DNA of 64,000 nucleotides from assembly GCF_005222675.1 (NCBI RefSeq), contig NZ_STGE01000031.1, forward strand, positions 124,001-188,000, given 5' to 3'. The stretch is from Mycolicibacterium sp. CR10. Lineage in GTDB: Bacteria; Actinomycetota; Actinomycetes; Mycobacteriales; Mycobacteriaceae. The number at the start of each line of letters is the position of its first letter. Positions within the stretch are counted from its first letter, which is position 1. The notes under the pieces were generated by a model. It made no database searches. It was not told where the DNA came from and saw only the letters and a list, made by a program, of their open reading frames with translations. Below, in pieces: positions 47,891 to 56,210 of this stretch. Position numbers and translations under genes: made by a program.

Positions 47891-49458
47891 TGCGCGGTTC
47901 GCCCCCGCCCGCGGTGTCGACCAATCGCGGCATCGCGATCAGCGCGGGCAGCCTGGCGGTGGTGCTGGGCGCGCTCGACACCTACGTCGTGGTCACGATC
48001 ATGACCGACATCATGCGCGACGTCGGAATCGGCGTGAATCAGATCCAGCGGGTCACCCCGATCATCACCGGTTACCTGCTCGGCTACATCGCGGCGATGC
48101 CGCTGCTGGGCCGGGCCTCCGACCGATTCGGCCGAAAGACGTTGATCCAGGTCAGCCTCGTCGGTTTCGCCGTCGGTTCGGTGATCACGGCGATGTCGAC
48201 CGATCTGACGATGCTGGTCATCGGCCGCGTCGTCCAGGGCACCGCCAGCGGCGCCTTGCTGCCGGTGACCCTGGCGCTGGCCGCCGACCTGTGGGCGGCC
48301 CGCAACCGCGCGGCCGTCCTGGGCGGTGTCGGTGCCGCCCAGGAACTCGGCAGTGTCCTGGGCCCCGTGTACGGCATCACCCTGGTGTGGCTGTTCCAGC
48401 ACTGGCAGTCGGTGTTCTGGGTCAACGTGCCACTCGCGGTGATCGCCATGGTGATGATCCACTTCAGCCTGCCCGGCAAGCAGAAGACCGACCATCCCGA
48501 GAAGGTCGACGTGGTCGGCGGGCTGCTGCTGGCCATCGCGCTGGGCCTGGCCGTGGTCGGGCTGTACAACCCCAAGCCCGACGGGAAGCAGGTGCTGCCC
48601 AGCTGGGGCGTGCCGGTGCTCCTTGCGGCCGCCGTGGCGACCGTCGCGTTCTTCGTGTGGGAGAAGTTCGCGCGCACCCGCCTGCTGGAACCGGCCGGGG
48701 TGCACTTCCGCCCGTTCCTCGCGGCGCTGGGGGCGTCGCTGACCGCGGGTGCAGCCCTGATGGTGACGCTGGTGAACGTCGAACTGTTCGGGCAGGGTGT
48801 GCTGGGCCAGGACCAGAACGAGGCCGCCTTCCTGCTGCTGCGGTTCCTGGTCGCGCTACCCGTCGGAGCGCTGCTCGGCGGTTGGCTGGCCACCCGGATC
48901 GGCGACCGGATCGTGGCGTTCGCCGGCCTTCTCATCGCCGCGGGCGGCTACCTGCTGATCTCGAAATGGCCTGTCGACCTGCTGGCCGCCCGTCACGACC
49001 TCGGGTTGGTGCACCTGCCGGTGCTGGACACCGACCTGGCGATCGCCGGTTTCGGCCTCGGCCTGGTGATCGGGCCGCTGACGTCGGCGACGCTGCGGGT
49101 GGTGCCCGCCGCACAGCACGGCATCGCCTCGGCAGCCGTCGTGGTCGCCCGGATGATCGGCATGTTGATCGGTATCGCAGCGCTGAGCGCGTGGGGCCTG
49201 TACCGATTCAACCAGCACCTGGCCAGCCTGCCCGCCAACACGGGCGGCAACACGCTCGCGGAGAGGTTGTCGGCCGAGGCCGGCCGAGTGCGCGAGGCCT
49301 ATGTCCTGCAGTACGCCGAGATCTTCACGATCACGGCCATCGTGTGCCTGGTGGGTGCTTTCCTGGGCCTGTTGATCAGCGCACGCAACGAGCACGCCGA
49401 GGAGCCCGAGGCTGCAGGCGAACGTCAGCAGCGCTCGAGCCCGCGACCCATCACCTGA
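47890..49458 (+). CDS. P55 major facilitator efflux pump
   Basis: P55 (Rv1410c) is an MFS exporter that acts with LprG in lipid export and drug tolerance. The 522-residue protein has about 14 transmembrane helices, the MFS loop motif GRASDRFGRKTL, and the antiporter-type segment GGVGAAQELGSVLGPVYG. ATG 47890 shares a base with the lprG stop. The C-terminal tail is charged (ARNEHAEEPEAAGE). Its 3' end overlaps a small gene on the other strand. Confidence 0.93.
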   Translation: MRGSPPPAVSTNRGIAISAGSLAVVLGALDTYVVVTIMTDIMRDVGIGVNQIQRVTPIITGYLLGYIAAMPLLGRASDRFGRKTLIQVSLVGFAVGSVITAMSTDLTMLVIGRVVQGTASGALLPVTLALAADLWAARNRAAVLGGVGAAQELGSVLGPVYGITLVWLFQHWQSVFWVNVPLAVIAMVMIHFSLPGKQKTDHPEKVDVVGGLLLAIALGLAVVGLYNPKPDGKQVLPSWGVPVLLAAAVATVAFFVWEKFARTRLLEPAGVHFRPFLAALGASLTAGAALMVTLVNVELFGQGVLGQDQNEAAFLLLRFLVALPVGALLGGWLATRIGDRIVAFAGLLIAAGGYLLISKWPVDLLAARHDLGLVHLPVLDTDLAIAGFGLGLVIGPLTSATLRVVPAAQHGIASAAVVVARMIGMLIGIAALSAWGLYRFNQHLASLPANTGGNTLAERLSAEAGRVREAYVLQYAEIFTITAIVCLVGAFLGLLISARNEHAEEPEAAGERQQRSSPRPIT

Positions 49459-49577
49459 GGCTGCTCGACCGGTCCGGATTCATCAGAGGTCAGGCCCCGC
49501 CACGCGTCGCAGATAACGGCCTTGATGCTGCGCGGGTCGACCGGACTCGTACTGAGCCAGTCCTGCAGTGCAGTCAT
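49425..49577 (-). CDS. Possible 50-residue protein after ribG
   Basis: A 50-residue frame (MTALQDWLSTSPVDPRSIKA...) with AAAGGA upstream of ATG 49577. Its start overlaps the stop of the preceding 59-71-residue frame in an ATGA, the same coupling as in the surrounding operon, which makes it more credible than its length suggests. It overlaps P55 by 34 nt at the 3' ends. No family recognised. Confidence 0.4.
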   Translation of the reverse strand: MTALQDWLSTSPVDPRSIKAVICDAWRGLTSDESGPVEQPQVMGRGLERC

Positions 49578-49753
49578 GCTCGTGTTCCTTTGTTCGTGCT
49601 CACCATGCGCAACTCGTCGGTGAAGGCGCGATATTCCCGCCGGGGTAAGTATCCGGCTTCTGGGACGAGTGTACCGAGATGCAGCTGCCGGACCGCCTTC
49701 TGCCGCGCCCGGTGCGCGATGTGAGGCTGCACACGGAAACGCGAGGTGAACAT
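49574..49753 (-). CDS. Possible 59-residue basic protein after ribG
   Basis: From ATG 49753 this frame encodes 59 residues (MFTSRFRVQPHIAHRARQKA...), with a TTG at 49789 as a longer alternative, 13 nt after the ribG stop. It is basic and ends DELRMVSTNKGTRA. No domain recognised. With the 50-residue frame it fills the 343-nt stretch between P55 and ribG, which holds no other gene. Confidence 0.4.
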   Translation of the reverse strand: MFTSRFRVQPHIAHRARQKAVRQLHLGTLVPEAGYLPRREYRAFTDELRMVSTNKGTRA

Positions 49754-49801
49754 CGCGACACGAAATGGAAACGGTTGGGTGACAACCAAATCGAGATCGC
49801 G

Positions 49802-50803
49802 TCAAGCAGGCCTGAGACTCAGGAGCACATCGGGGCCCAACGGGTCCATCCCGTCGAAGCGCCATCGCTGCGCGTGCGCGATGCTGAGCACGCCGACATC
49901 GTCGACGGCCGTGATCGGCCCTCCCAGAAGGATCGGCGCGACGTACGCGAGGATCCGGTCGATCGCACCGACCCGCAGGAACGCGCCGGCAAGGGTCGGG
50001 CCACCCTCGAGCAGCACATCGGTGCGGTCCGACAGCGCCTTGATGACCTCATGCGGATCCCGGGTGCGGATCACCATGGTCCGCGACTCGTCGTTGAGCA
50101 CCTTGGCGTCCGGCGATATCTCCCGCTTGCCGACGACCACGCGCAGCGGCTGGTTCTCGGCCAGGCTTCCGTCGGGTAGCCGGGCGGTCAGCGTCGGGTC
50201 GTCGACGAAGATCGTCCCGGTGCCGACCACGATCGCATCGGCCGCCCCGCGCCGGCGATGCACGTCGGCGCGGGCCGCCTCGCTCGTGATCCACTGGCTC
50301 GTCCCGTCGGCCGCGGCGCTGCGGCCGTCGATGCTGGTGGCGTATTTCCACGTGACATGCGGCATTCCGGTGCGCTGCTTGTGCAGCCACTCCCGCAAGG
50401 GTCCGCCGCCGACAGCGTCCGACAACACCCCTGCGGTGACATCGATGCCCGCCGCAGCGAGCCGGGCGGCACCACCGGCGGCCACCGGATTCGGGTCGGG
50501 CACCGCATACACGACCGCCGAAACCTGTGCTGCGACAAGCGCATCCACACACGGCGGGGTACGTCCGTAGTGGTTGCACGGTTCCAACGTGACCACCGCG
50601 GTGCCGCCGGTCGCGCGGCCGCCTGCCCGGCGCAGCGCCAGCACCTCGGCATGGGGTCCGCCTGCCGGCGAGGTCGCCCCGACGCCGGCCACTTCGCCGT
50701 CGCGATCCAGGATGACGGCGCCCACAGGCGGATTCGGGTAGGTGCGCCCCTTCACCCGGTCGGCCTGCTCGATGGCCGCCCGCATCGCGGCGTCGAGATT
50801 CAT
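49802..50803 (-). CDS. ribG: Bifunctional pyrimidine deaminase/reductase RibG (RibD)
   Basis: RibG does the deamination and reduction steps that follow GTP cyclohydrolase II. The 333-residue protein joins a zinc deaminase domain (GGPHAEVLALR; TLEPCNHYGRTPPC) to the C-terminal NADPH-dependent reductase (KYATSIDGRSAAADGTSQWI; DVLLEGGPTLAGAF). ATG 50803 overlaps the rpe stop. Riboflavin genes here are split: ribG with rpe, ribC with the acetyltransferase, ribBA-ribH beyond the inserted element. Confidence 0.95.
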   Translation of the reverse strand: MNLDAAMRAAIEQADRVKGRTYPNPPVGAVILDRDGEVAGVGATSPAGGPHAEVLALRRAGGRATGGTAVVTLEPCNHYGRTPPCVDALVAAQVSAVVYAVPDPNPVAAGGAARLAAAGIDVTAGVLSDAVGGGPLREWLHKQRTGMPHVTWKYATSIDGRSAAADGTSQWITSEAARADVHRRRGAADAIVVGTGTIFVDDPTLTARLPDGSLAENQPLRVVVGKREISPDAKVLNDESRTMVIRTRDPHEVIKALSDRTDVLLEGGPTLAGAFLRVGAIDRILAYVAPILLGGPITAVDDVGVLSIAHAQRWRFDGMDPLGPDVLLSLRPA

Positions 50804-51498
50804 CGCGTCAGATGAGTGGAGGCGTCCGCGGCCTGCCTGCGCAGTGCCACCACGGCGGCGGCGGGATCCGCGGCGCTGTACACCGCTGATCCGGCGACGA
50901 AGCAATCGACACCGGCCACGGCGGCCTCTTCGATGGTGTCGTCGTTGATGCCTCCGTCGATCTCGACGATGACTGTCAGTTCACCCGAATCGACGAGGCG
51001 GCGCAGGATTCCGACCTTCGGCAACACCTCGGCGATGAACTTCTGACCACCGAAACCCGGTTCCACAGACATGATCAACGCGGTGTCGAACTCGCGCAGG
51101 ATCTCCAGATACGGCTCGATCGGCGTGCCGGGCTTGATCGCCAAGCCCGCCTTGGCCCCGGCAGCCCGGATGTCACGCGCCACGCCCACCGGCCGGTCGG
51201 TGGCTTCCGCGTGGAACGTCACGTTGTACGCACCGGCCTCCGCGTAGGGCGGCGCCCAGCGCTCGGGATTGTCGATCATCAGATGACAATCCATGGGGAT
51301 GTCGGTGACCTTCAGCAGCGATTCCACGACGGGCAGACCGAGGGTCAGGTTCGGCACGAAATGGTTGTCCATGACGTCGACGTGCAGCCAATCGGCGCCG
51401 TGCACCGCCGCGGTCTCCTCGGCCAGCCGCGCGAAGTCTGCGGCAAGAATCGACGGGGCGATCAGCGGGGCTGAACCTGTTTCCGGCACGGCACGCAT
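50800..51498 (-). CDS. rpe: Ribulose-phosphate 3-epimerase
   Basis: Rpe interconverts ribulose 5-phosphate, also the RibBA substrate, and xylulose 5-phosphate. The 232-residue TIM barrel has LIAPSILAADFARL, the metal/catalytic site LHVDVMDNHFVPNLT, DCHLMI, and MSVEPGFGGQKF with VEIDGGIN. ATG 51498 is the family start. It overlaps ribG by 4 nt and lies 5 nt after rsmB. Confidence 0.95.
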   Translation of the reverse strand: MRAVPETGSAPLIAPSILAADFARLAEETAAVHGADWLHVDVMDNHFVPNLTLGLPVVESLLKVTDIPMDCHLMIDNPERWAPPYAEAGAYNVTFHAEATDRPVGVARDIRAAGAKAGLAIKPGTPIEPYLEILREFDTALIMSVEPGFGGQKFIAEVLPKVGILRRLVDSGELTVIVEIDGGINDDTIEEAAVAGVDCFVAGSAVYSAADPAAAVVALRRQAADASTHLTR

Positions 51499-51503
51499 GG
51501 AGG

Positions 51504-52889
51504 TCAGCGTACTTGCAGAGCGGCGGCAAACATCGCGTCGGTGCCATGCCGGTGCGGCCACAACTGAACGTAGGGTCCGGGACCGAGCTCGTCGACCGGC
51601 GCGAACAGCGGTCGGGCGTCCAGCGCTGTGACCGGCTGTCGGCGCAGGGCATCAGCGACAACCCCGACCGTCTCGGCGAGATGGGGCGAGCACGTCGCGT
51701 AGAGCACCACGCCGCCCGGTCTGGTCAACCGGATCGCCGAGGCCAGCAGCTCGCGCTGCAGCTTTCCCAGCTGCGGCACATCACTGGGCTGGCGGCGCCA
51801 CCGGGCCTCGGGACGCCGTCGCAGCGCTCCCAACCCGGTGCACGGCGCATCGACAAGGACCCGGTCGAAGCCGGGCTCGAAACCGGTGTCACGCCCGTCG
51901 ACGCGCATGACGTCGACGGGCAGACCCCTGGTGTTCTCCTCGACGAGGTCGGCGCGGCGGGGCGCCGGTTCCACCGCGGTGACCCGGACACCGTCGACAT
52001 CACTTACCTGACCTATTGCGGCCAGCATCGCGGTCTTGCCTCCGGGCCCCGCGCACAGATCCAGCCACCGCCCGCCGTCGGCTCCGTCCAGGGGCGCCAG
52101 CGTCAGCGCGCGCGCCACCAGCTGGCTGCCTTCGTCCTGAACGAGCGCCATCCCGTCCCGCACCGGCGCGAGCGACCCGGGATCGCCGCCGTCCAAATAC
52201 ACCGCATAGGGCGAGTACCGGCCGACGGTCCCGTCGACCTGCTCGGCCAGCTCTGCCGCGGTCATCGCCGTCGGCCGGGCTGCCAGATGAACGTCGGGAC
52301 GGGCGTTGTCACTGGCCAGCGTCGCCGAGAGCTCACCCGCCTCGGCTCCGAGGGCATCCGCAAAAGCCTGCGCGATCCATCGGGGGTGGGCGTTCACGAA
52401 TGCCAGGTGCCCCACCGGGTCGGTGGACATCGAGGGAGCGAGCTCGCCGACCCAGGCGCTTTCGTCCCGCCTGGAGATGGTGCGAAGCACGCCGTTGACG
52501 AATCCTGCTCGCGCCGCGTCGAATTCGACACCGGCCTGCTCCACCGTCGTGGACACTGCGGCGTGCGGCTCGACCCGGGTGCGCAGCAACTGGTAGGTAC
52601 CCAGCCGCAACAGATCCAGCAGTACCGGATCGATCTTGTCGATCGGCCGACCGGCAGCGTGCGCGATGACGGCGTCCAGCAGGCCCCGGGCGCGACAGGT
52701 TCCGTAGGTCAGCTCCGTCGCGAAAGCCGCGTCACGGCCGGAGATTCCACGCTCACGCAGGATGGCCGGGAGCGCGAGGTTGGCGTAGGCGTCCCGCTCG
52801 GACACCGCCCGAAGCACGTCGAACGCCGCCTGCCTGGCCGGGTCGAGTGCCTTGCGTTTCGCGGGCCGCCGCCCACCGGGACGTGTCAT
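51504..52889 (-). CDS. rsmB: 16S rRNA cytosine-5 methyltransferase RsmB/Fmu family
   Basis: This 461-residue protein has an N-terminal NusB-like domain (about residues 18-150, ARQAAFDVLRAVSERDAYANL) and a C-terminal RNA m5C methyltransferase domain: SAM motif WLDLCAGPGGKTAML, DAPCTGLGALRRRPEARW with one catalytic Cys, and YATCSPHLAET with the second. In M. tuberculosis the homologue (Rv1407, fmu) has the same neighbours. It overlaps fmt by ATGA. Confidence 0.93.
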   Translation of the reverse strand: MTRPGGRRPAKRKALDPARQAAFDVLRAVSERDAYANLALPAILRERGISGRDAAFATELTYGTCRARGLLDAVIAHAAGRPIDKIDPVLLDLLRLGTYQLLRTRVEPHAAVSTTVEQAGVEFDAARAGFVNGVLRTISRRDESAWVGELAPSMSTDPVGHLAFVNAHPRWIAQAFADALGAEAGELSATLASDNARPDVHLAARPTAMTAAELAEQVDGTVGRYSPYAVYLDGGDPGSLAPVRDGMALVQDEGSQLVARALTLAPLDGADGGRWLDLCAGPGGKTAMLAAIGQVSDVDGVRVTAVEPAPRRADLVEENTRGLPVDVMRVDGRDTGFEPGFDRVLVDAPCTGLGALRRRPEARWRRQPSDVPQLGKLQRELLASAIRLTRPGGVVLYATCSPHLAETVGVVADALRRQPVTALDARPLFAPVDELGPGPYVQLWPHRHGTDAMFAAALQVR

Positions 52890-53818
52890 CGGGCCCGCTC
52901 GCCGTCCGCCAGCCGCGCACCACGCGCCCAGTCCGCGGCGATCATGGCTTTCTTGCCCGGTGGCTGCACCCGCGAGAGCAGCACCGGCGCGGAGCCGGTA
53001 CCGACCCGGACCCCGTCGCGAGTGACACCAATCTCCCCCGGCTCCAAGGCTTCCGGAGCATCGGTATCGACGGTGACCGGCGCCAGCTTGTACCGCAGAT
53101 CTCCGATCATCGTCCACGCTCCCGGATGAGGGGTGACGGCACGGATTCGACGCTCGACCACGTGTGCGGGCAGATCCCACCGGATCCTGGCCTCGTCGAC
53201 GCTGATCTTGGGAGCGACCGTGACACCGTCCGACGGTTGCGGCACGGCCGTCAGCATTCCGTCGGCGATCCCGTCCAGAGTGGACTCCAGCAGCGCCGCA
53301 CCCGACACCGACAGCCGCCCGAGAAGATCGCCTGCGGTGTCGGTGGGGCGGATCGTCTCGGTGACCACGCCATACACCGGTCCCGAATCGAGACTGGGTT
53401 CGATCTGGAACGTCGTCGCACCGGTGACCGAGTCGCCGGCCGCGATGGCCGCCTGAACAGGGGCTGCACCCCGCCAGGCTGGCAGGAGTGAGAAATGCAG
53501 GTTCACCCAACCATTGGCCGGCACTGCGAGAAGTCCGTCACCCAGCAGCGCCCCGTAGGCCACCACGGCGCAGCAGTCGGGCGCCACCTCGGCCAACTCG
53601 GCGACGAACTCGGCGGTGTTGGGGCGTGCGGGCCGCAGCAGCGGAATGCCGTTGTCCAGCGCGACCTGTGCCACCGGCGACGGCGCAGGGCGCCCGCGCC
53701 GTCCCGCGGCGGCGTCGGGGCGGGTCAGCACCGCGACCACGTCATGCCGGCTCGATTCGAGTAGCCGGCGCAACGACGGAAGGGCCGGCTCTGGGGTACC
53801 GGCGAAGACAACGCGCAC
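52886..53818 (-). CDS. fmt: Methionyl-tRNA formyltransferase
   Basis: Fmt formylates initiator Met-tRNA. The 310-residue protein has MRVVFAGTPEPALPSL, the catalytic NLHFSLLPAWRGAAPVQ (Asn, His) and the D in SLDSGPVYG, then the C-terminal OB-like domain. It is downstream of lemA and upstream of rsmB in one leftward run. Confidence 0.96.
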   Translation of the reverse strand: MRVVFAGTPEPALPSLRRLLESSRHDVVAVLTRPDAAAGRRGRPAPSPVAQVALDNGIPLLRPARPNTAEFVAELAEVAPDCCAVVAYGALLGDGLLAVPANGWVNLHFSLLPAWRGAAPVQAAIAAGDSVTGATTFQIEPSLDSGPVYGVVTETIRPTDTAGDLLGRLSVSGAALLESTLDGIADGMLTAVPQPSDGVTVAPKISVDEARIRWDLPAHVVERRIRAVTPHPGAWTMIGDLRYKLAPVTVDTDAPEALEPGEIGVTRDGVRVGTGSAPVLLSRVQPPGKKAMIAADWARGARLADGERAR

Positions 53819-53837
53819 CGCGCCAGTCTAGGGATGC

Positions 53838-54374
53838 CTATCGCGGCGTCTGGTAGTACTCCCGCTCGGAAACCCCGGACAGTGGTGCGACGAACATCCA
53901 CGGGATCGTGGTCAGTGACCGATTCAACGTGGCGACCGCGTCGTTGTAGTACTGACGCGCGAACGCCAGCTTGTTCTCGGTGTCGGTCAGGTTCTCTTGC
54001 AGGTTCAGGAAGTTGTTGGACGAGTTGAGCTGCGGGTAGCTCTGGCCCAGCGCCAGAAGAGGCGCGAGCGCGGTGTCGAGTTCCGTCTCGGCAGCGATGC
54101 GCTGTGACACGGACTTGCCGGTGGTCGCCGCCGCCAGCGCCGCACGCGCGTTGGTGAGATGGTTCAGGATGCCCTTCTCGTGCCCGGCGAACGTCTGCAC
54201 CGTCTGCACCAGGCCGGGGATCAGCGAGGCCCGCCGGGTCAGCTCCACGTCGATCCCGGACAGCGCTTCGGCCACCCGGACATCGGCGGCACGAATCTTG
54301 TTGTAGCCGAGCACGAATCCGATCAGAACCAGGACCGCCACAATCAACACGACGATCAACAGGAACCTCACCAT
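53838..54374 (-). CDS. LemA family membrane protein
   Basis: This 178-residue protein has one N-terminal transmembrane helix (about residues 3-24, FLLIVVLIVAVLVLIGFVLG), then the LemA helical bundle with YNKIRAADVRVAEALSGIDVEL, RRASLIPGLVQTVQ, ARQYYNDAVATLNRSL and the end EREYYQTPR. LemA proteins often pair with a DUF2207 or TPM membrane protein; here the DUF2207 gene overlaps its start by 7 nt. The biochemical function is unknown. Confidence 0.9.
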   Translation of the reverse strand: MVRFLLIVVLIVAVLVLIGFVLGYNKIRAADVRVAEALSGIDVELTRRASLIPGLVQTVQTFAGHEKGILNHLTNARAALAAATTGKSVSQRIAAETELDTALAPLLALGQSYPQLNSSNNFLNLQENLTDTENKLAFARQYYNDAVATLNRSLTTIPWMFVAPLSGVSEREYYQTPR

Positions 54375-56185
54375 GAGCCACCTCCTCCGCCACCGCCGCC
54401 GCCCCCACCGCCGCCACCGCTGAAGCTGCTGCCGCCACCCGAGGAGGACGACGACTGCGACGCGGTGTAGGCGCCGATGGAGGACGACAGCGCCGACTCG
54501 AAACTGTCGAAGTTCGGACCACCCGAGCCTCCGGAGAATCCCCAGCCCGTCGACGTGGACGACGAGGTGTACCAATCCGGCTGCGGCGCAGCGGTACCGG
54601 TGTAGGCCTCGTATTTCTTGGCCCACAGCGCCGCCGCGCCCGCCGCGACCGCGAACGGGACGTAGGCCGAATACAGGTCCTTCCTGGCCCCGAAATCGAA
54701 CCTGGCCTCCGCCGAATCCGTGGCCAGCATCCGGTGGAAACCGCCTGCGCGGGACCACAGCTCACGGCCCGCGGCGGTACGCCGGGTACCGACCCCGTCA
54801 TTCCACGACCCCGCCGAGAAGATGAAGAACGCCGCGAACGGCAGCGCCCACATGGTGGTCGGGAAGCCCCACCGGAAGAACGCACAGATCATCAGGATGA
54901 ACGCCACGGCGTTGGCGACACGGACCCAGAGTTCCTTGTTGCGCTTGACCATCAGCCGGTCGCCGATGGCCCATGTCCGCACGGCCTTGGTCATGTCGGC
55001 CTTGGCCTTGGTCAGCTTCTCGCCCGATTTCGCCGTTTTCTTGGCCTCGAACTGCCTGCCGGACCCTTTGACTTTGAGCGCCATGGCGACGGCGGTGCTC
55101 ACCTCGTCGATGTCGGCCCAGCCGTTGCCGGCGATGCCTCGGACATTCCACTGCTTGTCGTTGACCTGCTCCAGGGTGACGAGCTTGCGCTCGGCCAGAT
55201 AGAACAGCGTGGCGGTGAGTCCGTTCTTGGGGACCGACTCGGTGCGAATGTATTCGGTCTGCACCGGCCCCAGCCCGGGCGGCGGCGCGTACTGCAGCGG
55301 AAAGCCCGGCGAGCGCTCGAGAGTGGTGCGGTACCAGAGCAGTCCCCCGAGGGCGAAGATCGCGGTCAACCCGGCCACCCAGATGACCCCGCTCAGCGAC
55401 CGGCCCAGCACCCGATCCCAGGTGAAATCCCACGGCAGCGTGTTCTGCGGCGGTGTCGGGAGGTCGACGCCCGCACGCAGGGTGACCGGGGTCCGTGGGG
55501 CCAGGTTCTCGGCCGAGAGCGTCACCGTCGTGCCGCGCACCGTCAGGTCGTCACAGGCACGGCCCACGCCGTACCCGACCGAGCACTGCGCGGTGCCGAC
55601 CTCCGCGGGCAGCCTGACGCTGATGTCGGCCCGGCGGATCTCGTTGTTCCAGGAGGGCGCGATGACGTTCCAGAAAAACACCGAGGGGAAGTCGTCAGGG
55701 GTACCGGTGGATTCGGCGAACTCCTTGCCCGCACCGATATCACCGGGGTCGAGGACACCGGGGATGGTGTACCGGATCTCGAACACATGGGTGCCGTAGC
55801 TCAGCGTGCTGTCCGGGTCGCCGATCTTGGCCACCCGGAACCGCTCACCGTCCTCCCACAGCATCTGATACGGCACCGTGTCGCCGTCGAGCAGCACCGA
55901 GGTGACCTGCGGTGTCTGGCGCACCCGCGGGTTGTTCTGGTTGGCGACGTCCCAGTAGCGGAAGATGCCGTGCCGCCCGCCGGGGAACTCGGCGGTGATG
56001 GTTTCCACCGCAGTCATGTCTCCGGCGTCATCGACGGACACGTCGACGTCGTAGTCGCTGAACACCACGGGGTCGTCAGGCCCGGAGGGCCCGGAAGACC
56101 CAGCGCCGCCGTGGAACACCACGGGCCAGAGCAGCCCAAATCCGATGAGGAGCAACGGGATCAGCCACTTGACGAGCCGGCCCAT
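54368..56185 (-). CDS. DUF2207 membrane protein with poly-Gly tail
   Basis: This 605-residue protein has an N-terminal signal/anchor helix (about residues 5-23), a large extracytoplasmic DUF2207 domain (FSDYDVDVSVDDAGDMTAVE, GIFRYWDV), a transmembrane helix near 265-290, a cytoplasmic region and two more helices near 440-480, and a Ser/Gly-rich C-terminus ending in a run of about 14 Gly then SW. ATG 56185 has GGGAGG upstream. Its end overlaps lemA. The poly-Gly tail is typical of this family. Function unknown. Confidence 0.85.
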   Translation of the reverse strand: MGRLVKWLIPLLLIGFGLLWPVVFHGGAGSSGPSGPDDPVVFSDYDVDVSVDDAGDMTAVETITAEFPGGRHGIFRYWDVANQNNPRVRQTPQVTSVLLDGDTVPYQMLWEDGERFRVAKIGDPDSTLSYGTHVFEIRYTIPGVLDPGDIGAGKEFAESTGTPDDFPSVFFWNVIAPSWNNEIRRADISVRLPAEVGTAQCSVGYGVGRACDDLTVRGTTVTLSAENLAPRTPVTLRAGVDLPTPPQNTLPWDFTWDRVLGRSLSGVIWVAGLTAIFALGGLLWYRTTLERSPGFPLQYAPPPGLGPVQTEYIRTESVPKNGLTATLFYLAERKLVTLEQVNDKQWNVRGIAGNGWADIDEVSTAVAMALKVKGSGRQFEAKKTAKSGEKLTKAKADMTKAVRTWAIGDRLMVKRNKELWVRVANAVAFILMICAFFRWGFPTTMWALPFAAFFIFSAGSWNDGVGTRRTAAGRELWSRAGGFHRMLATDSAEARFDFGARKDLYSAYVPFAVAAGAAALWAKKYEAYTGTAAPQPDWYTSSSTSTGWGFSGGSGGPNFDSFESALSSSIGAYTASQSSSSSGGGSSFSGGGGGGGGGGGGGGSW

Positions 56186-56210
56186 GGTCACCTCCCGTTC
56201 GGCGTCCTGA

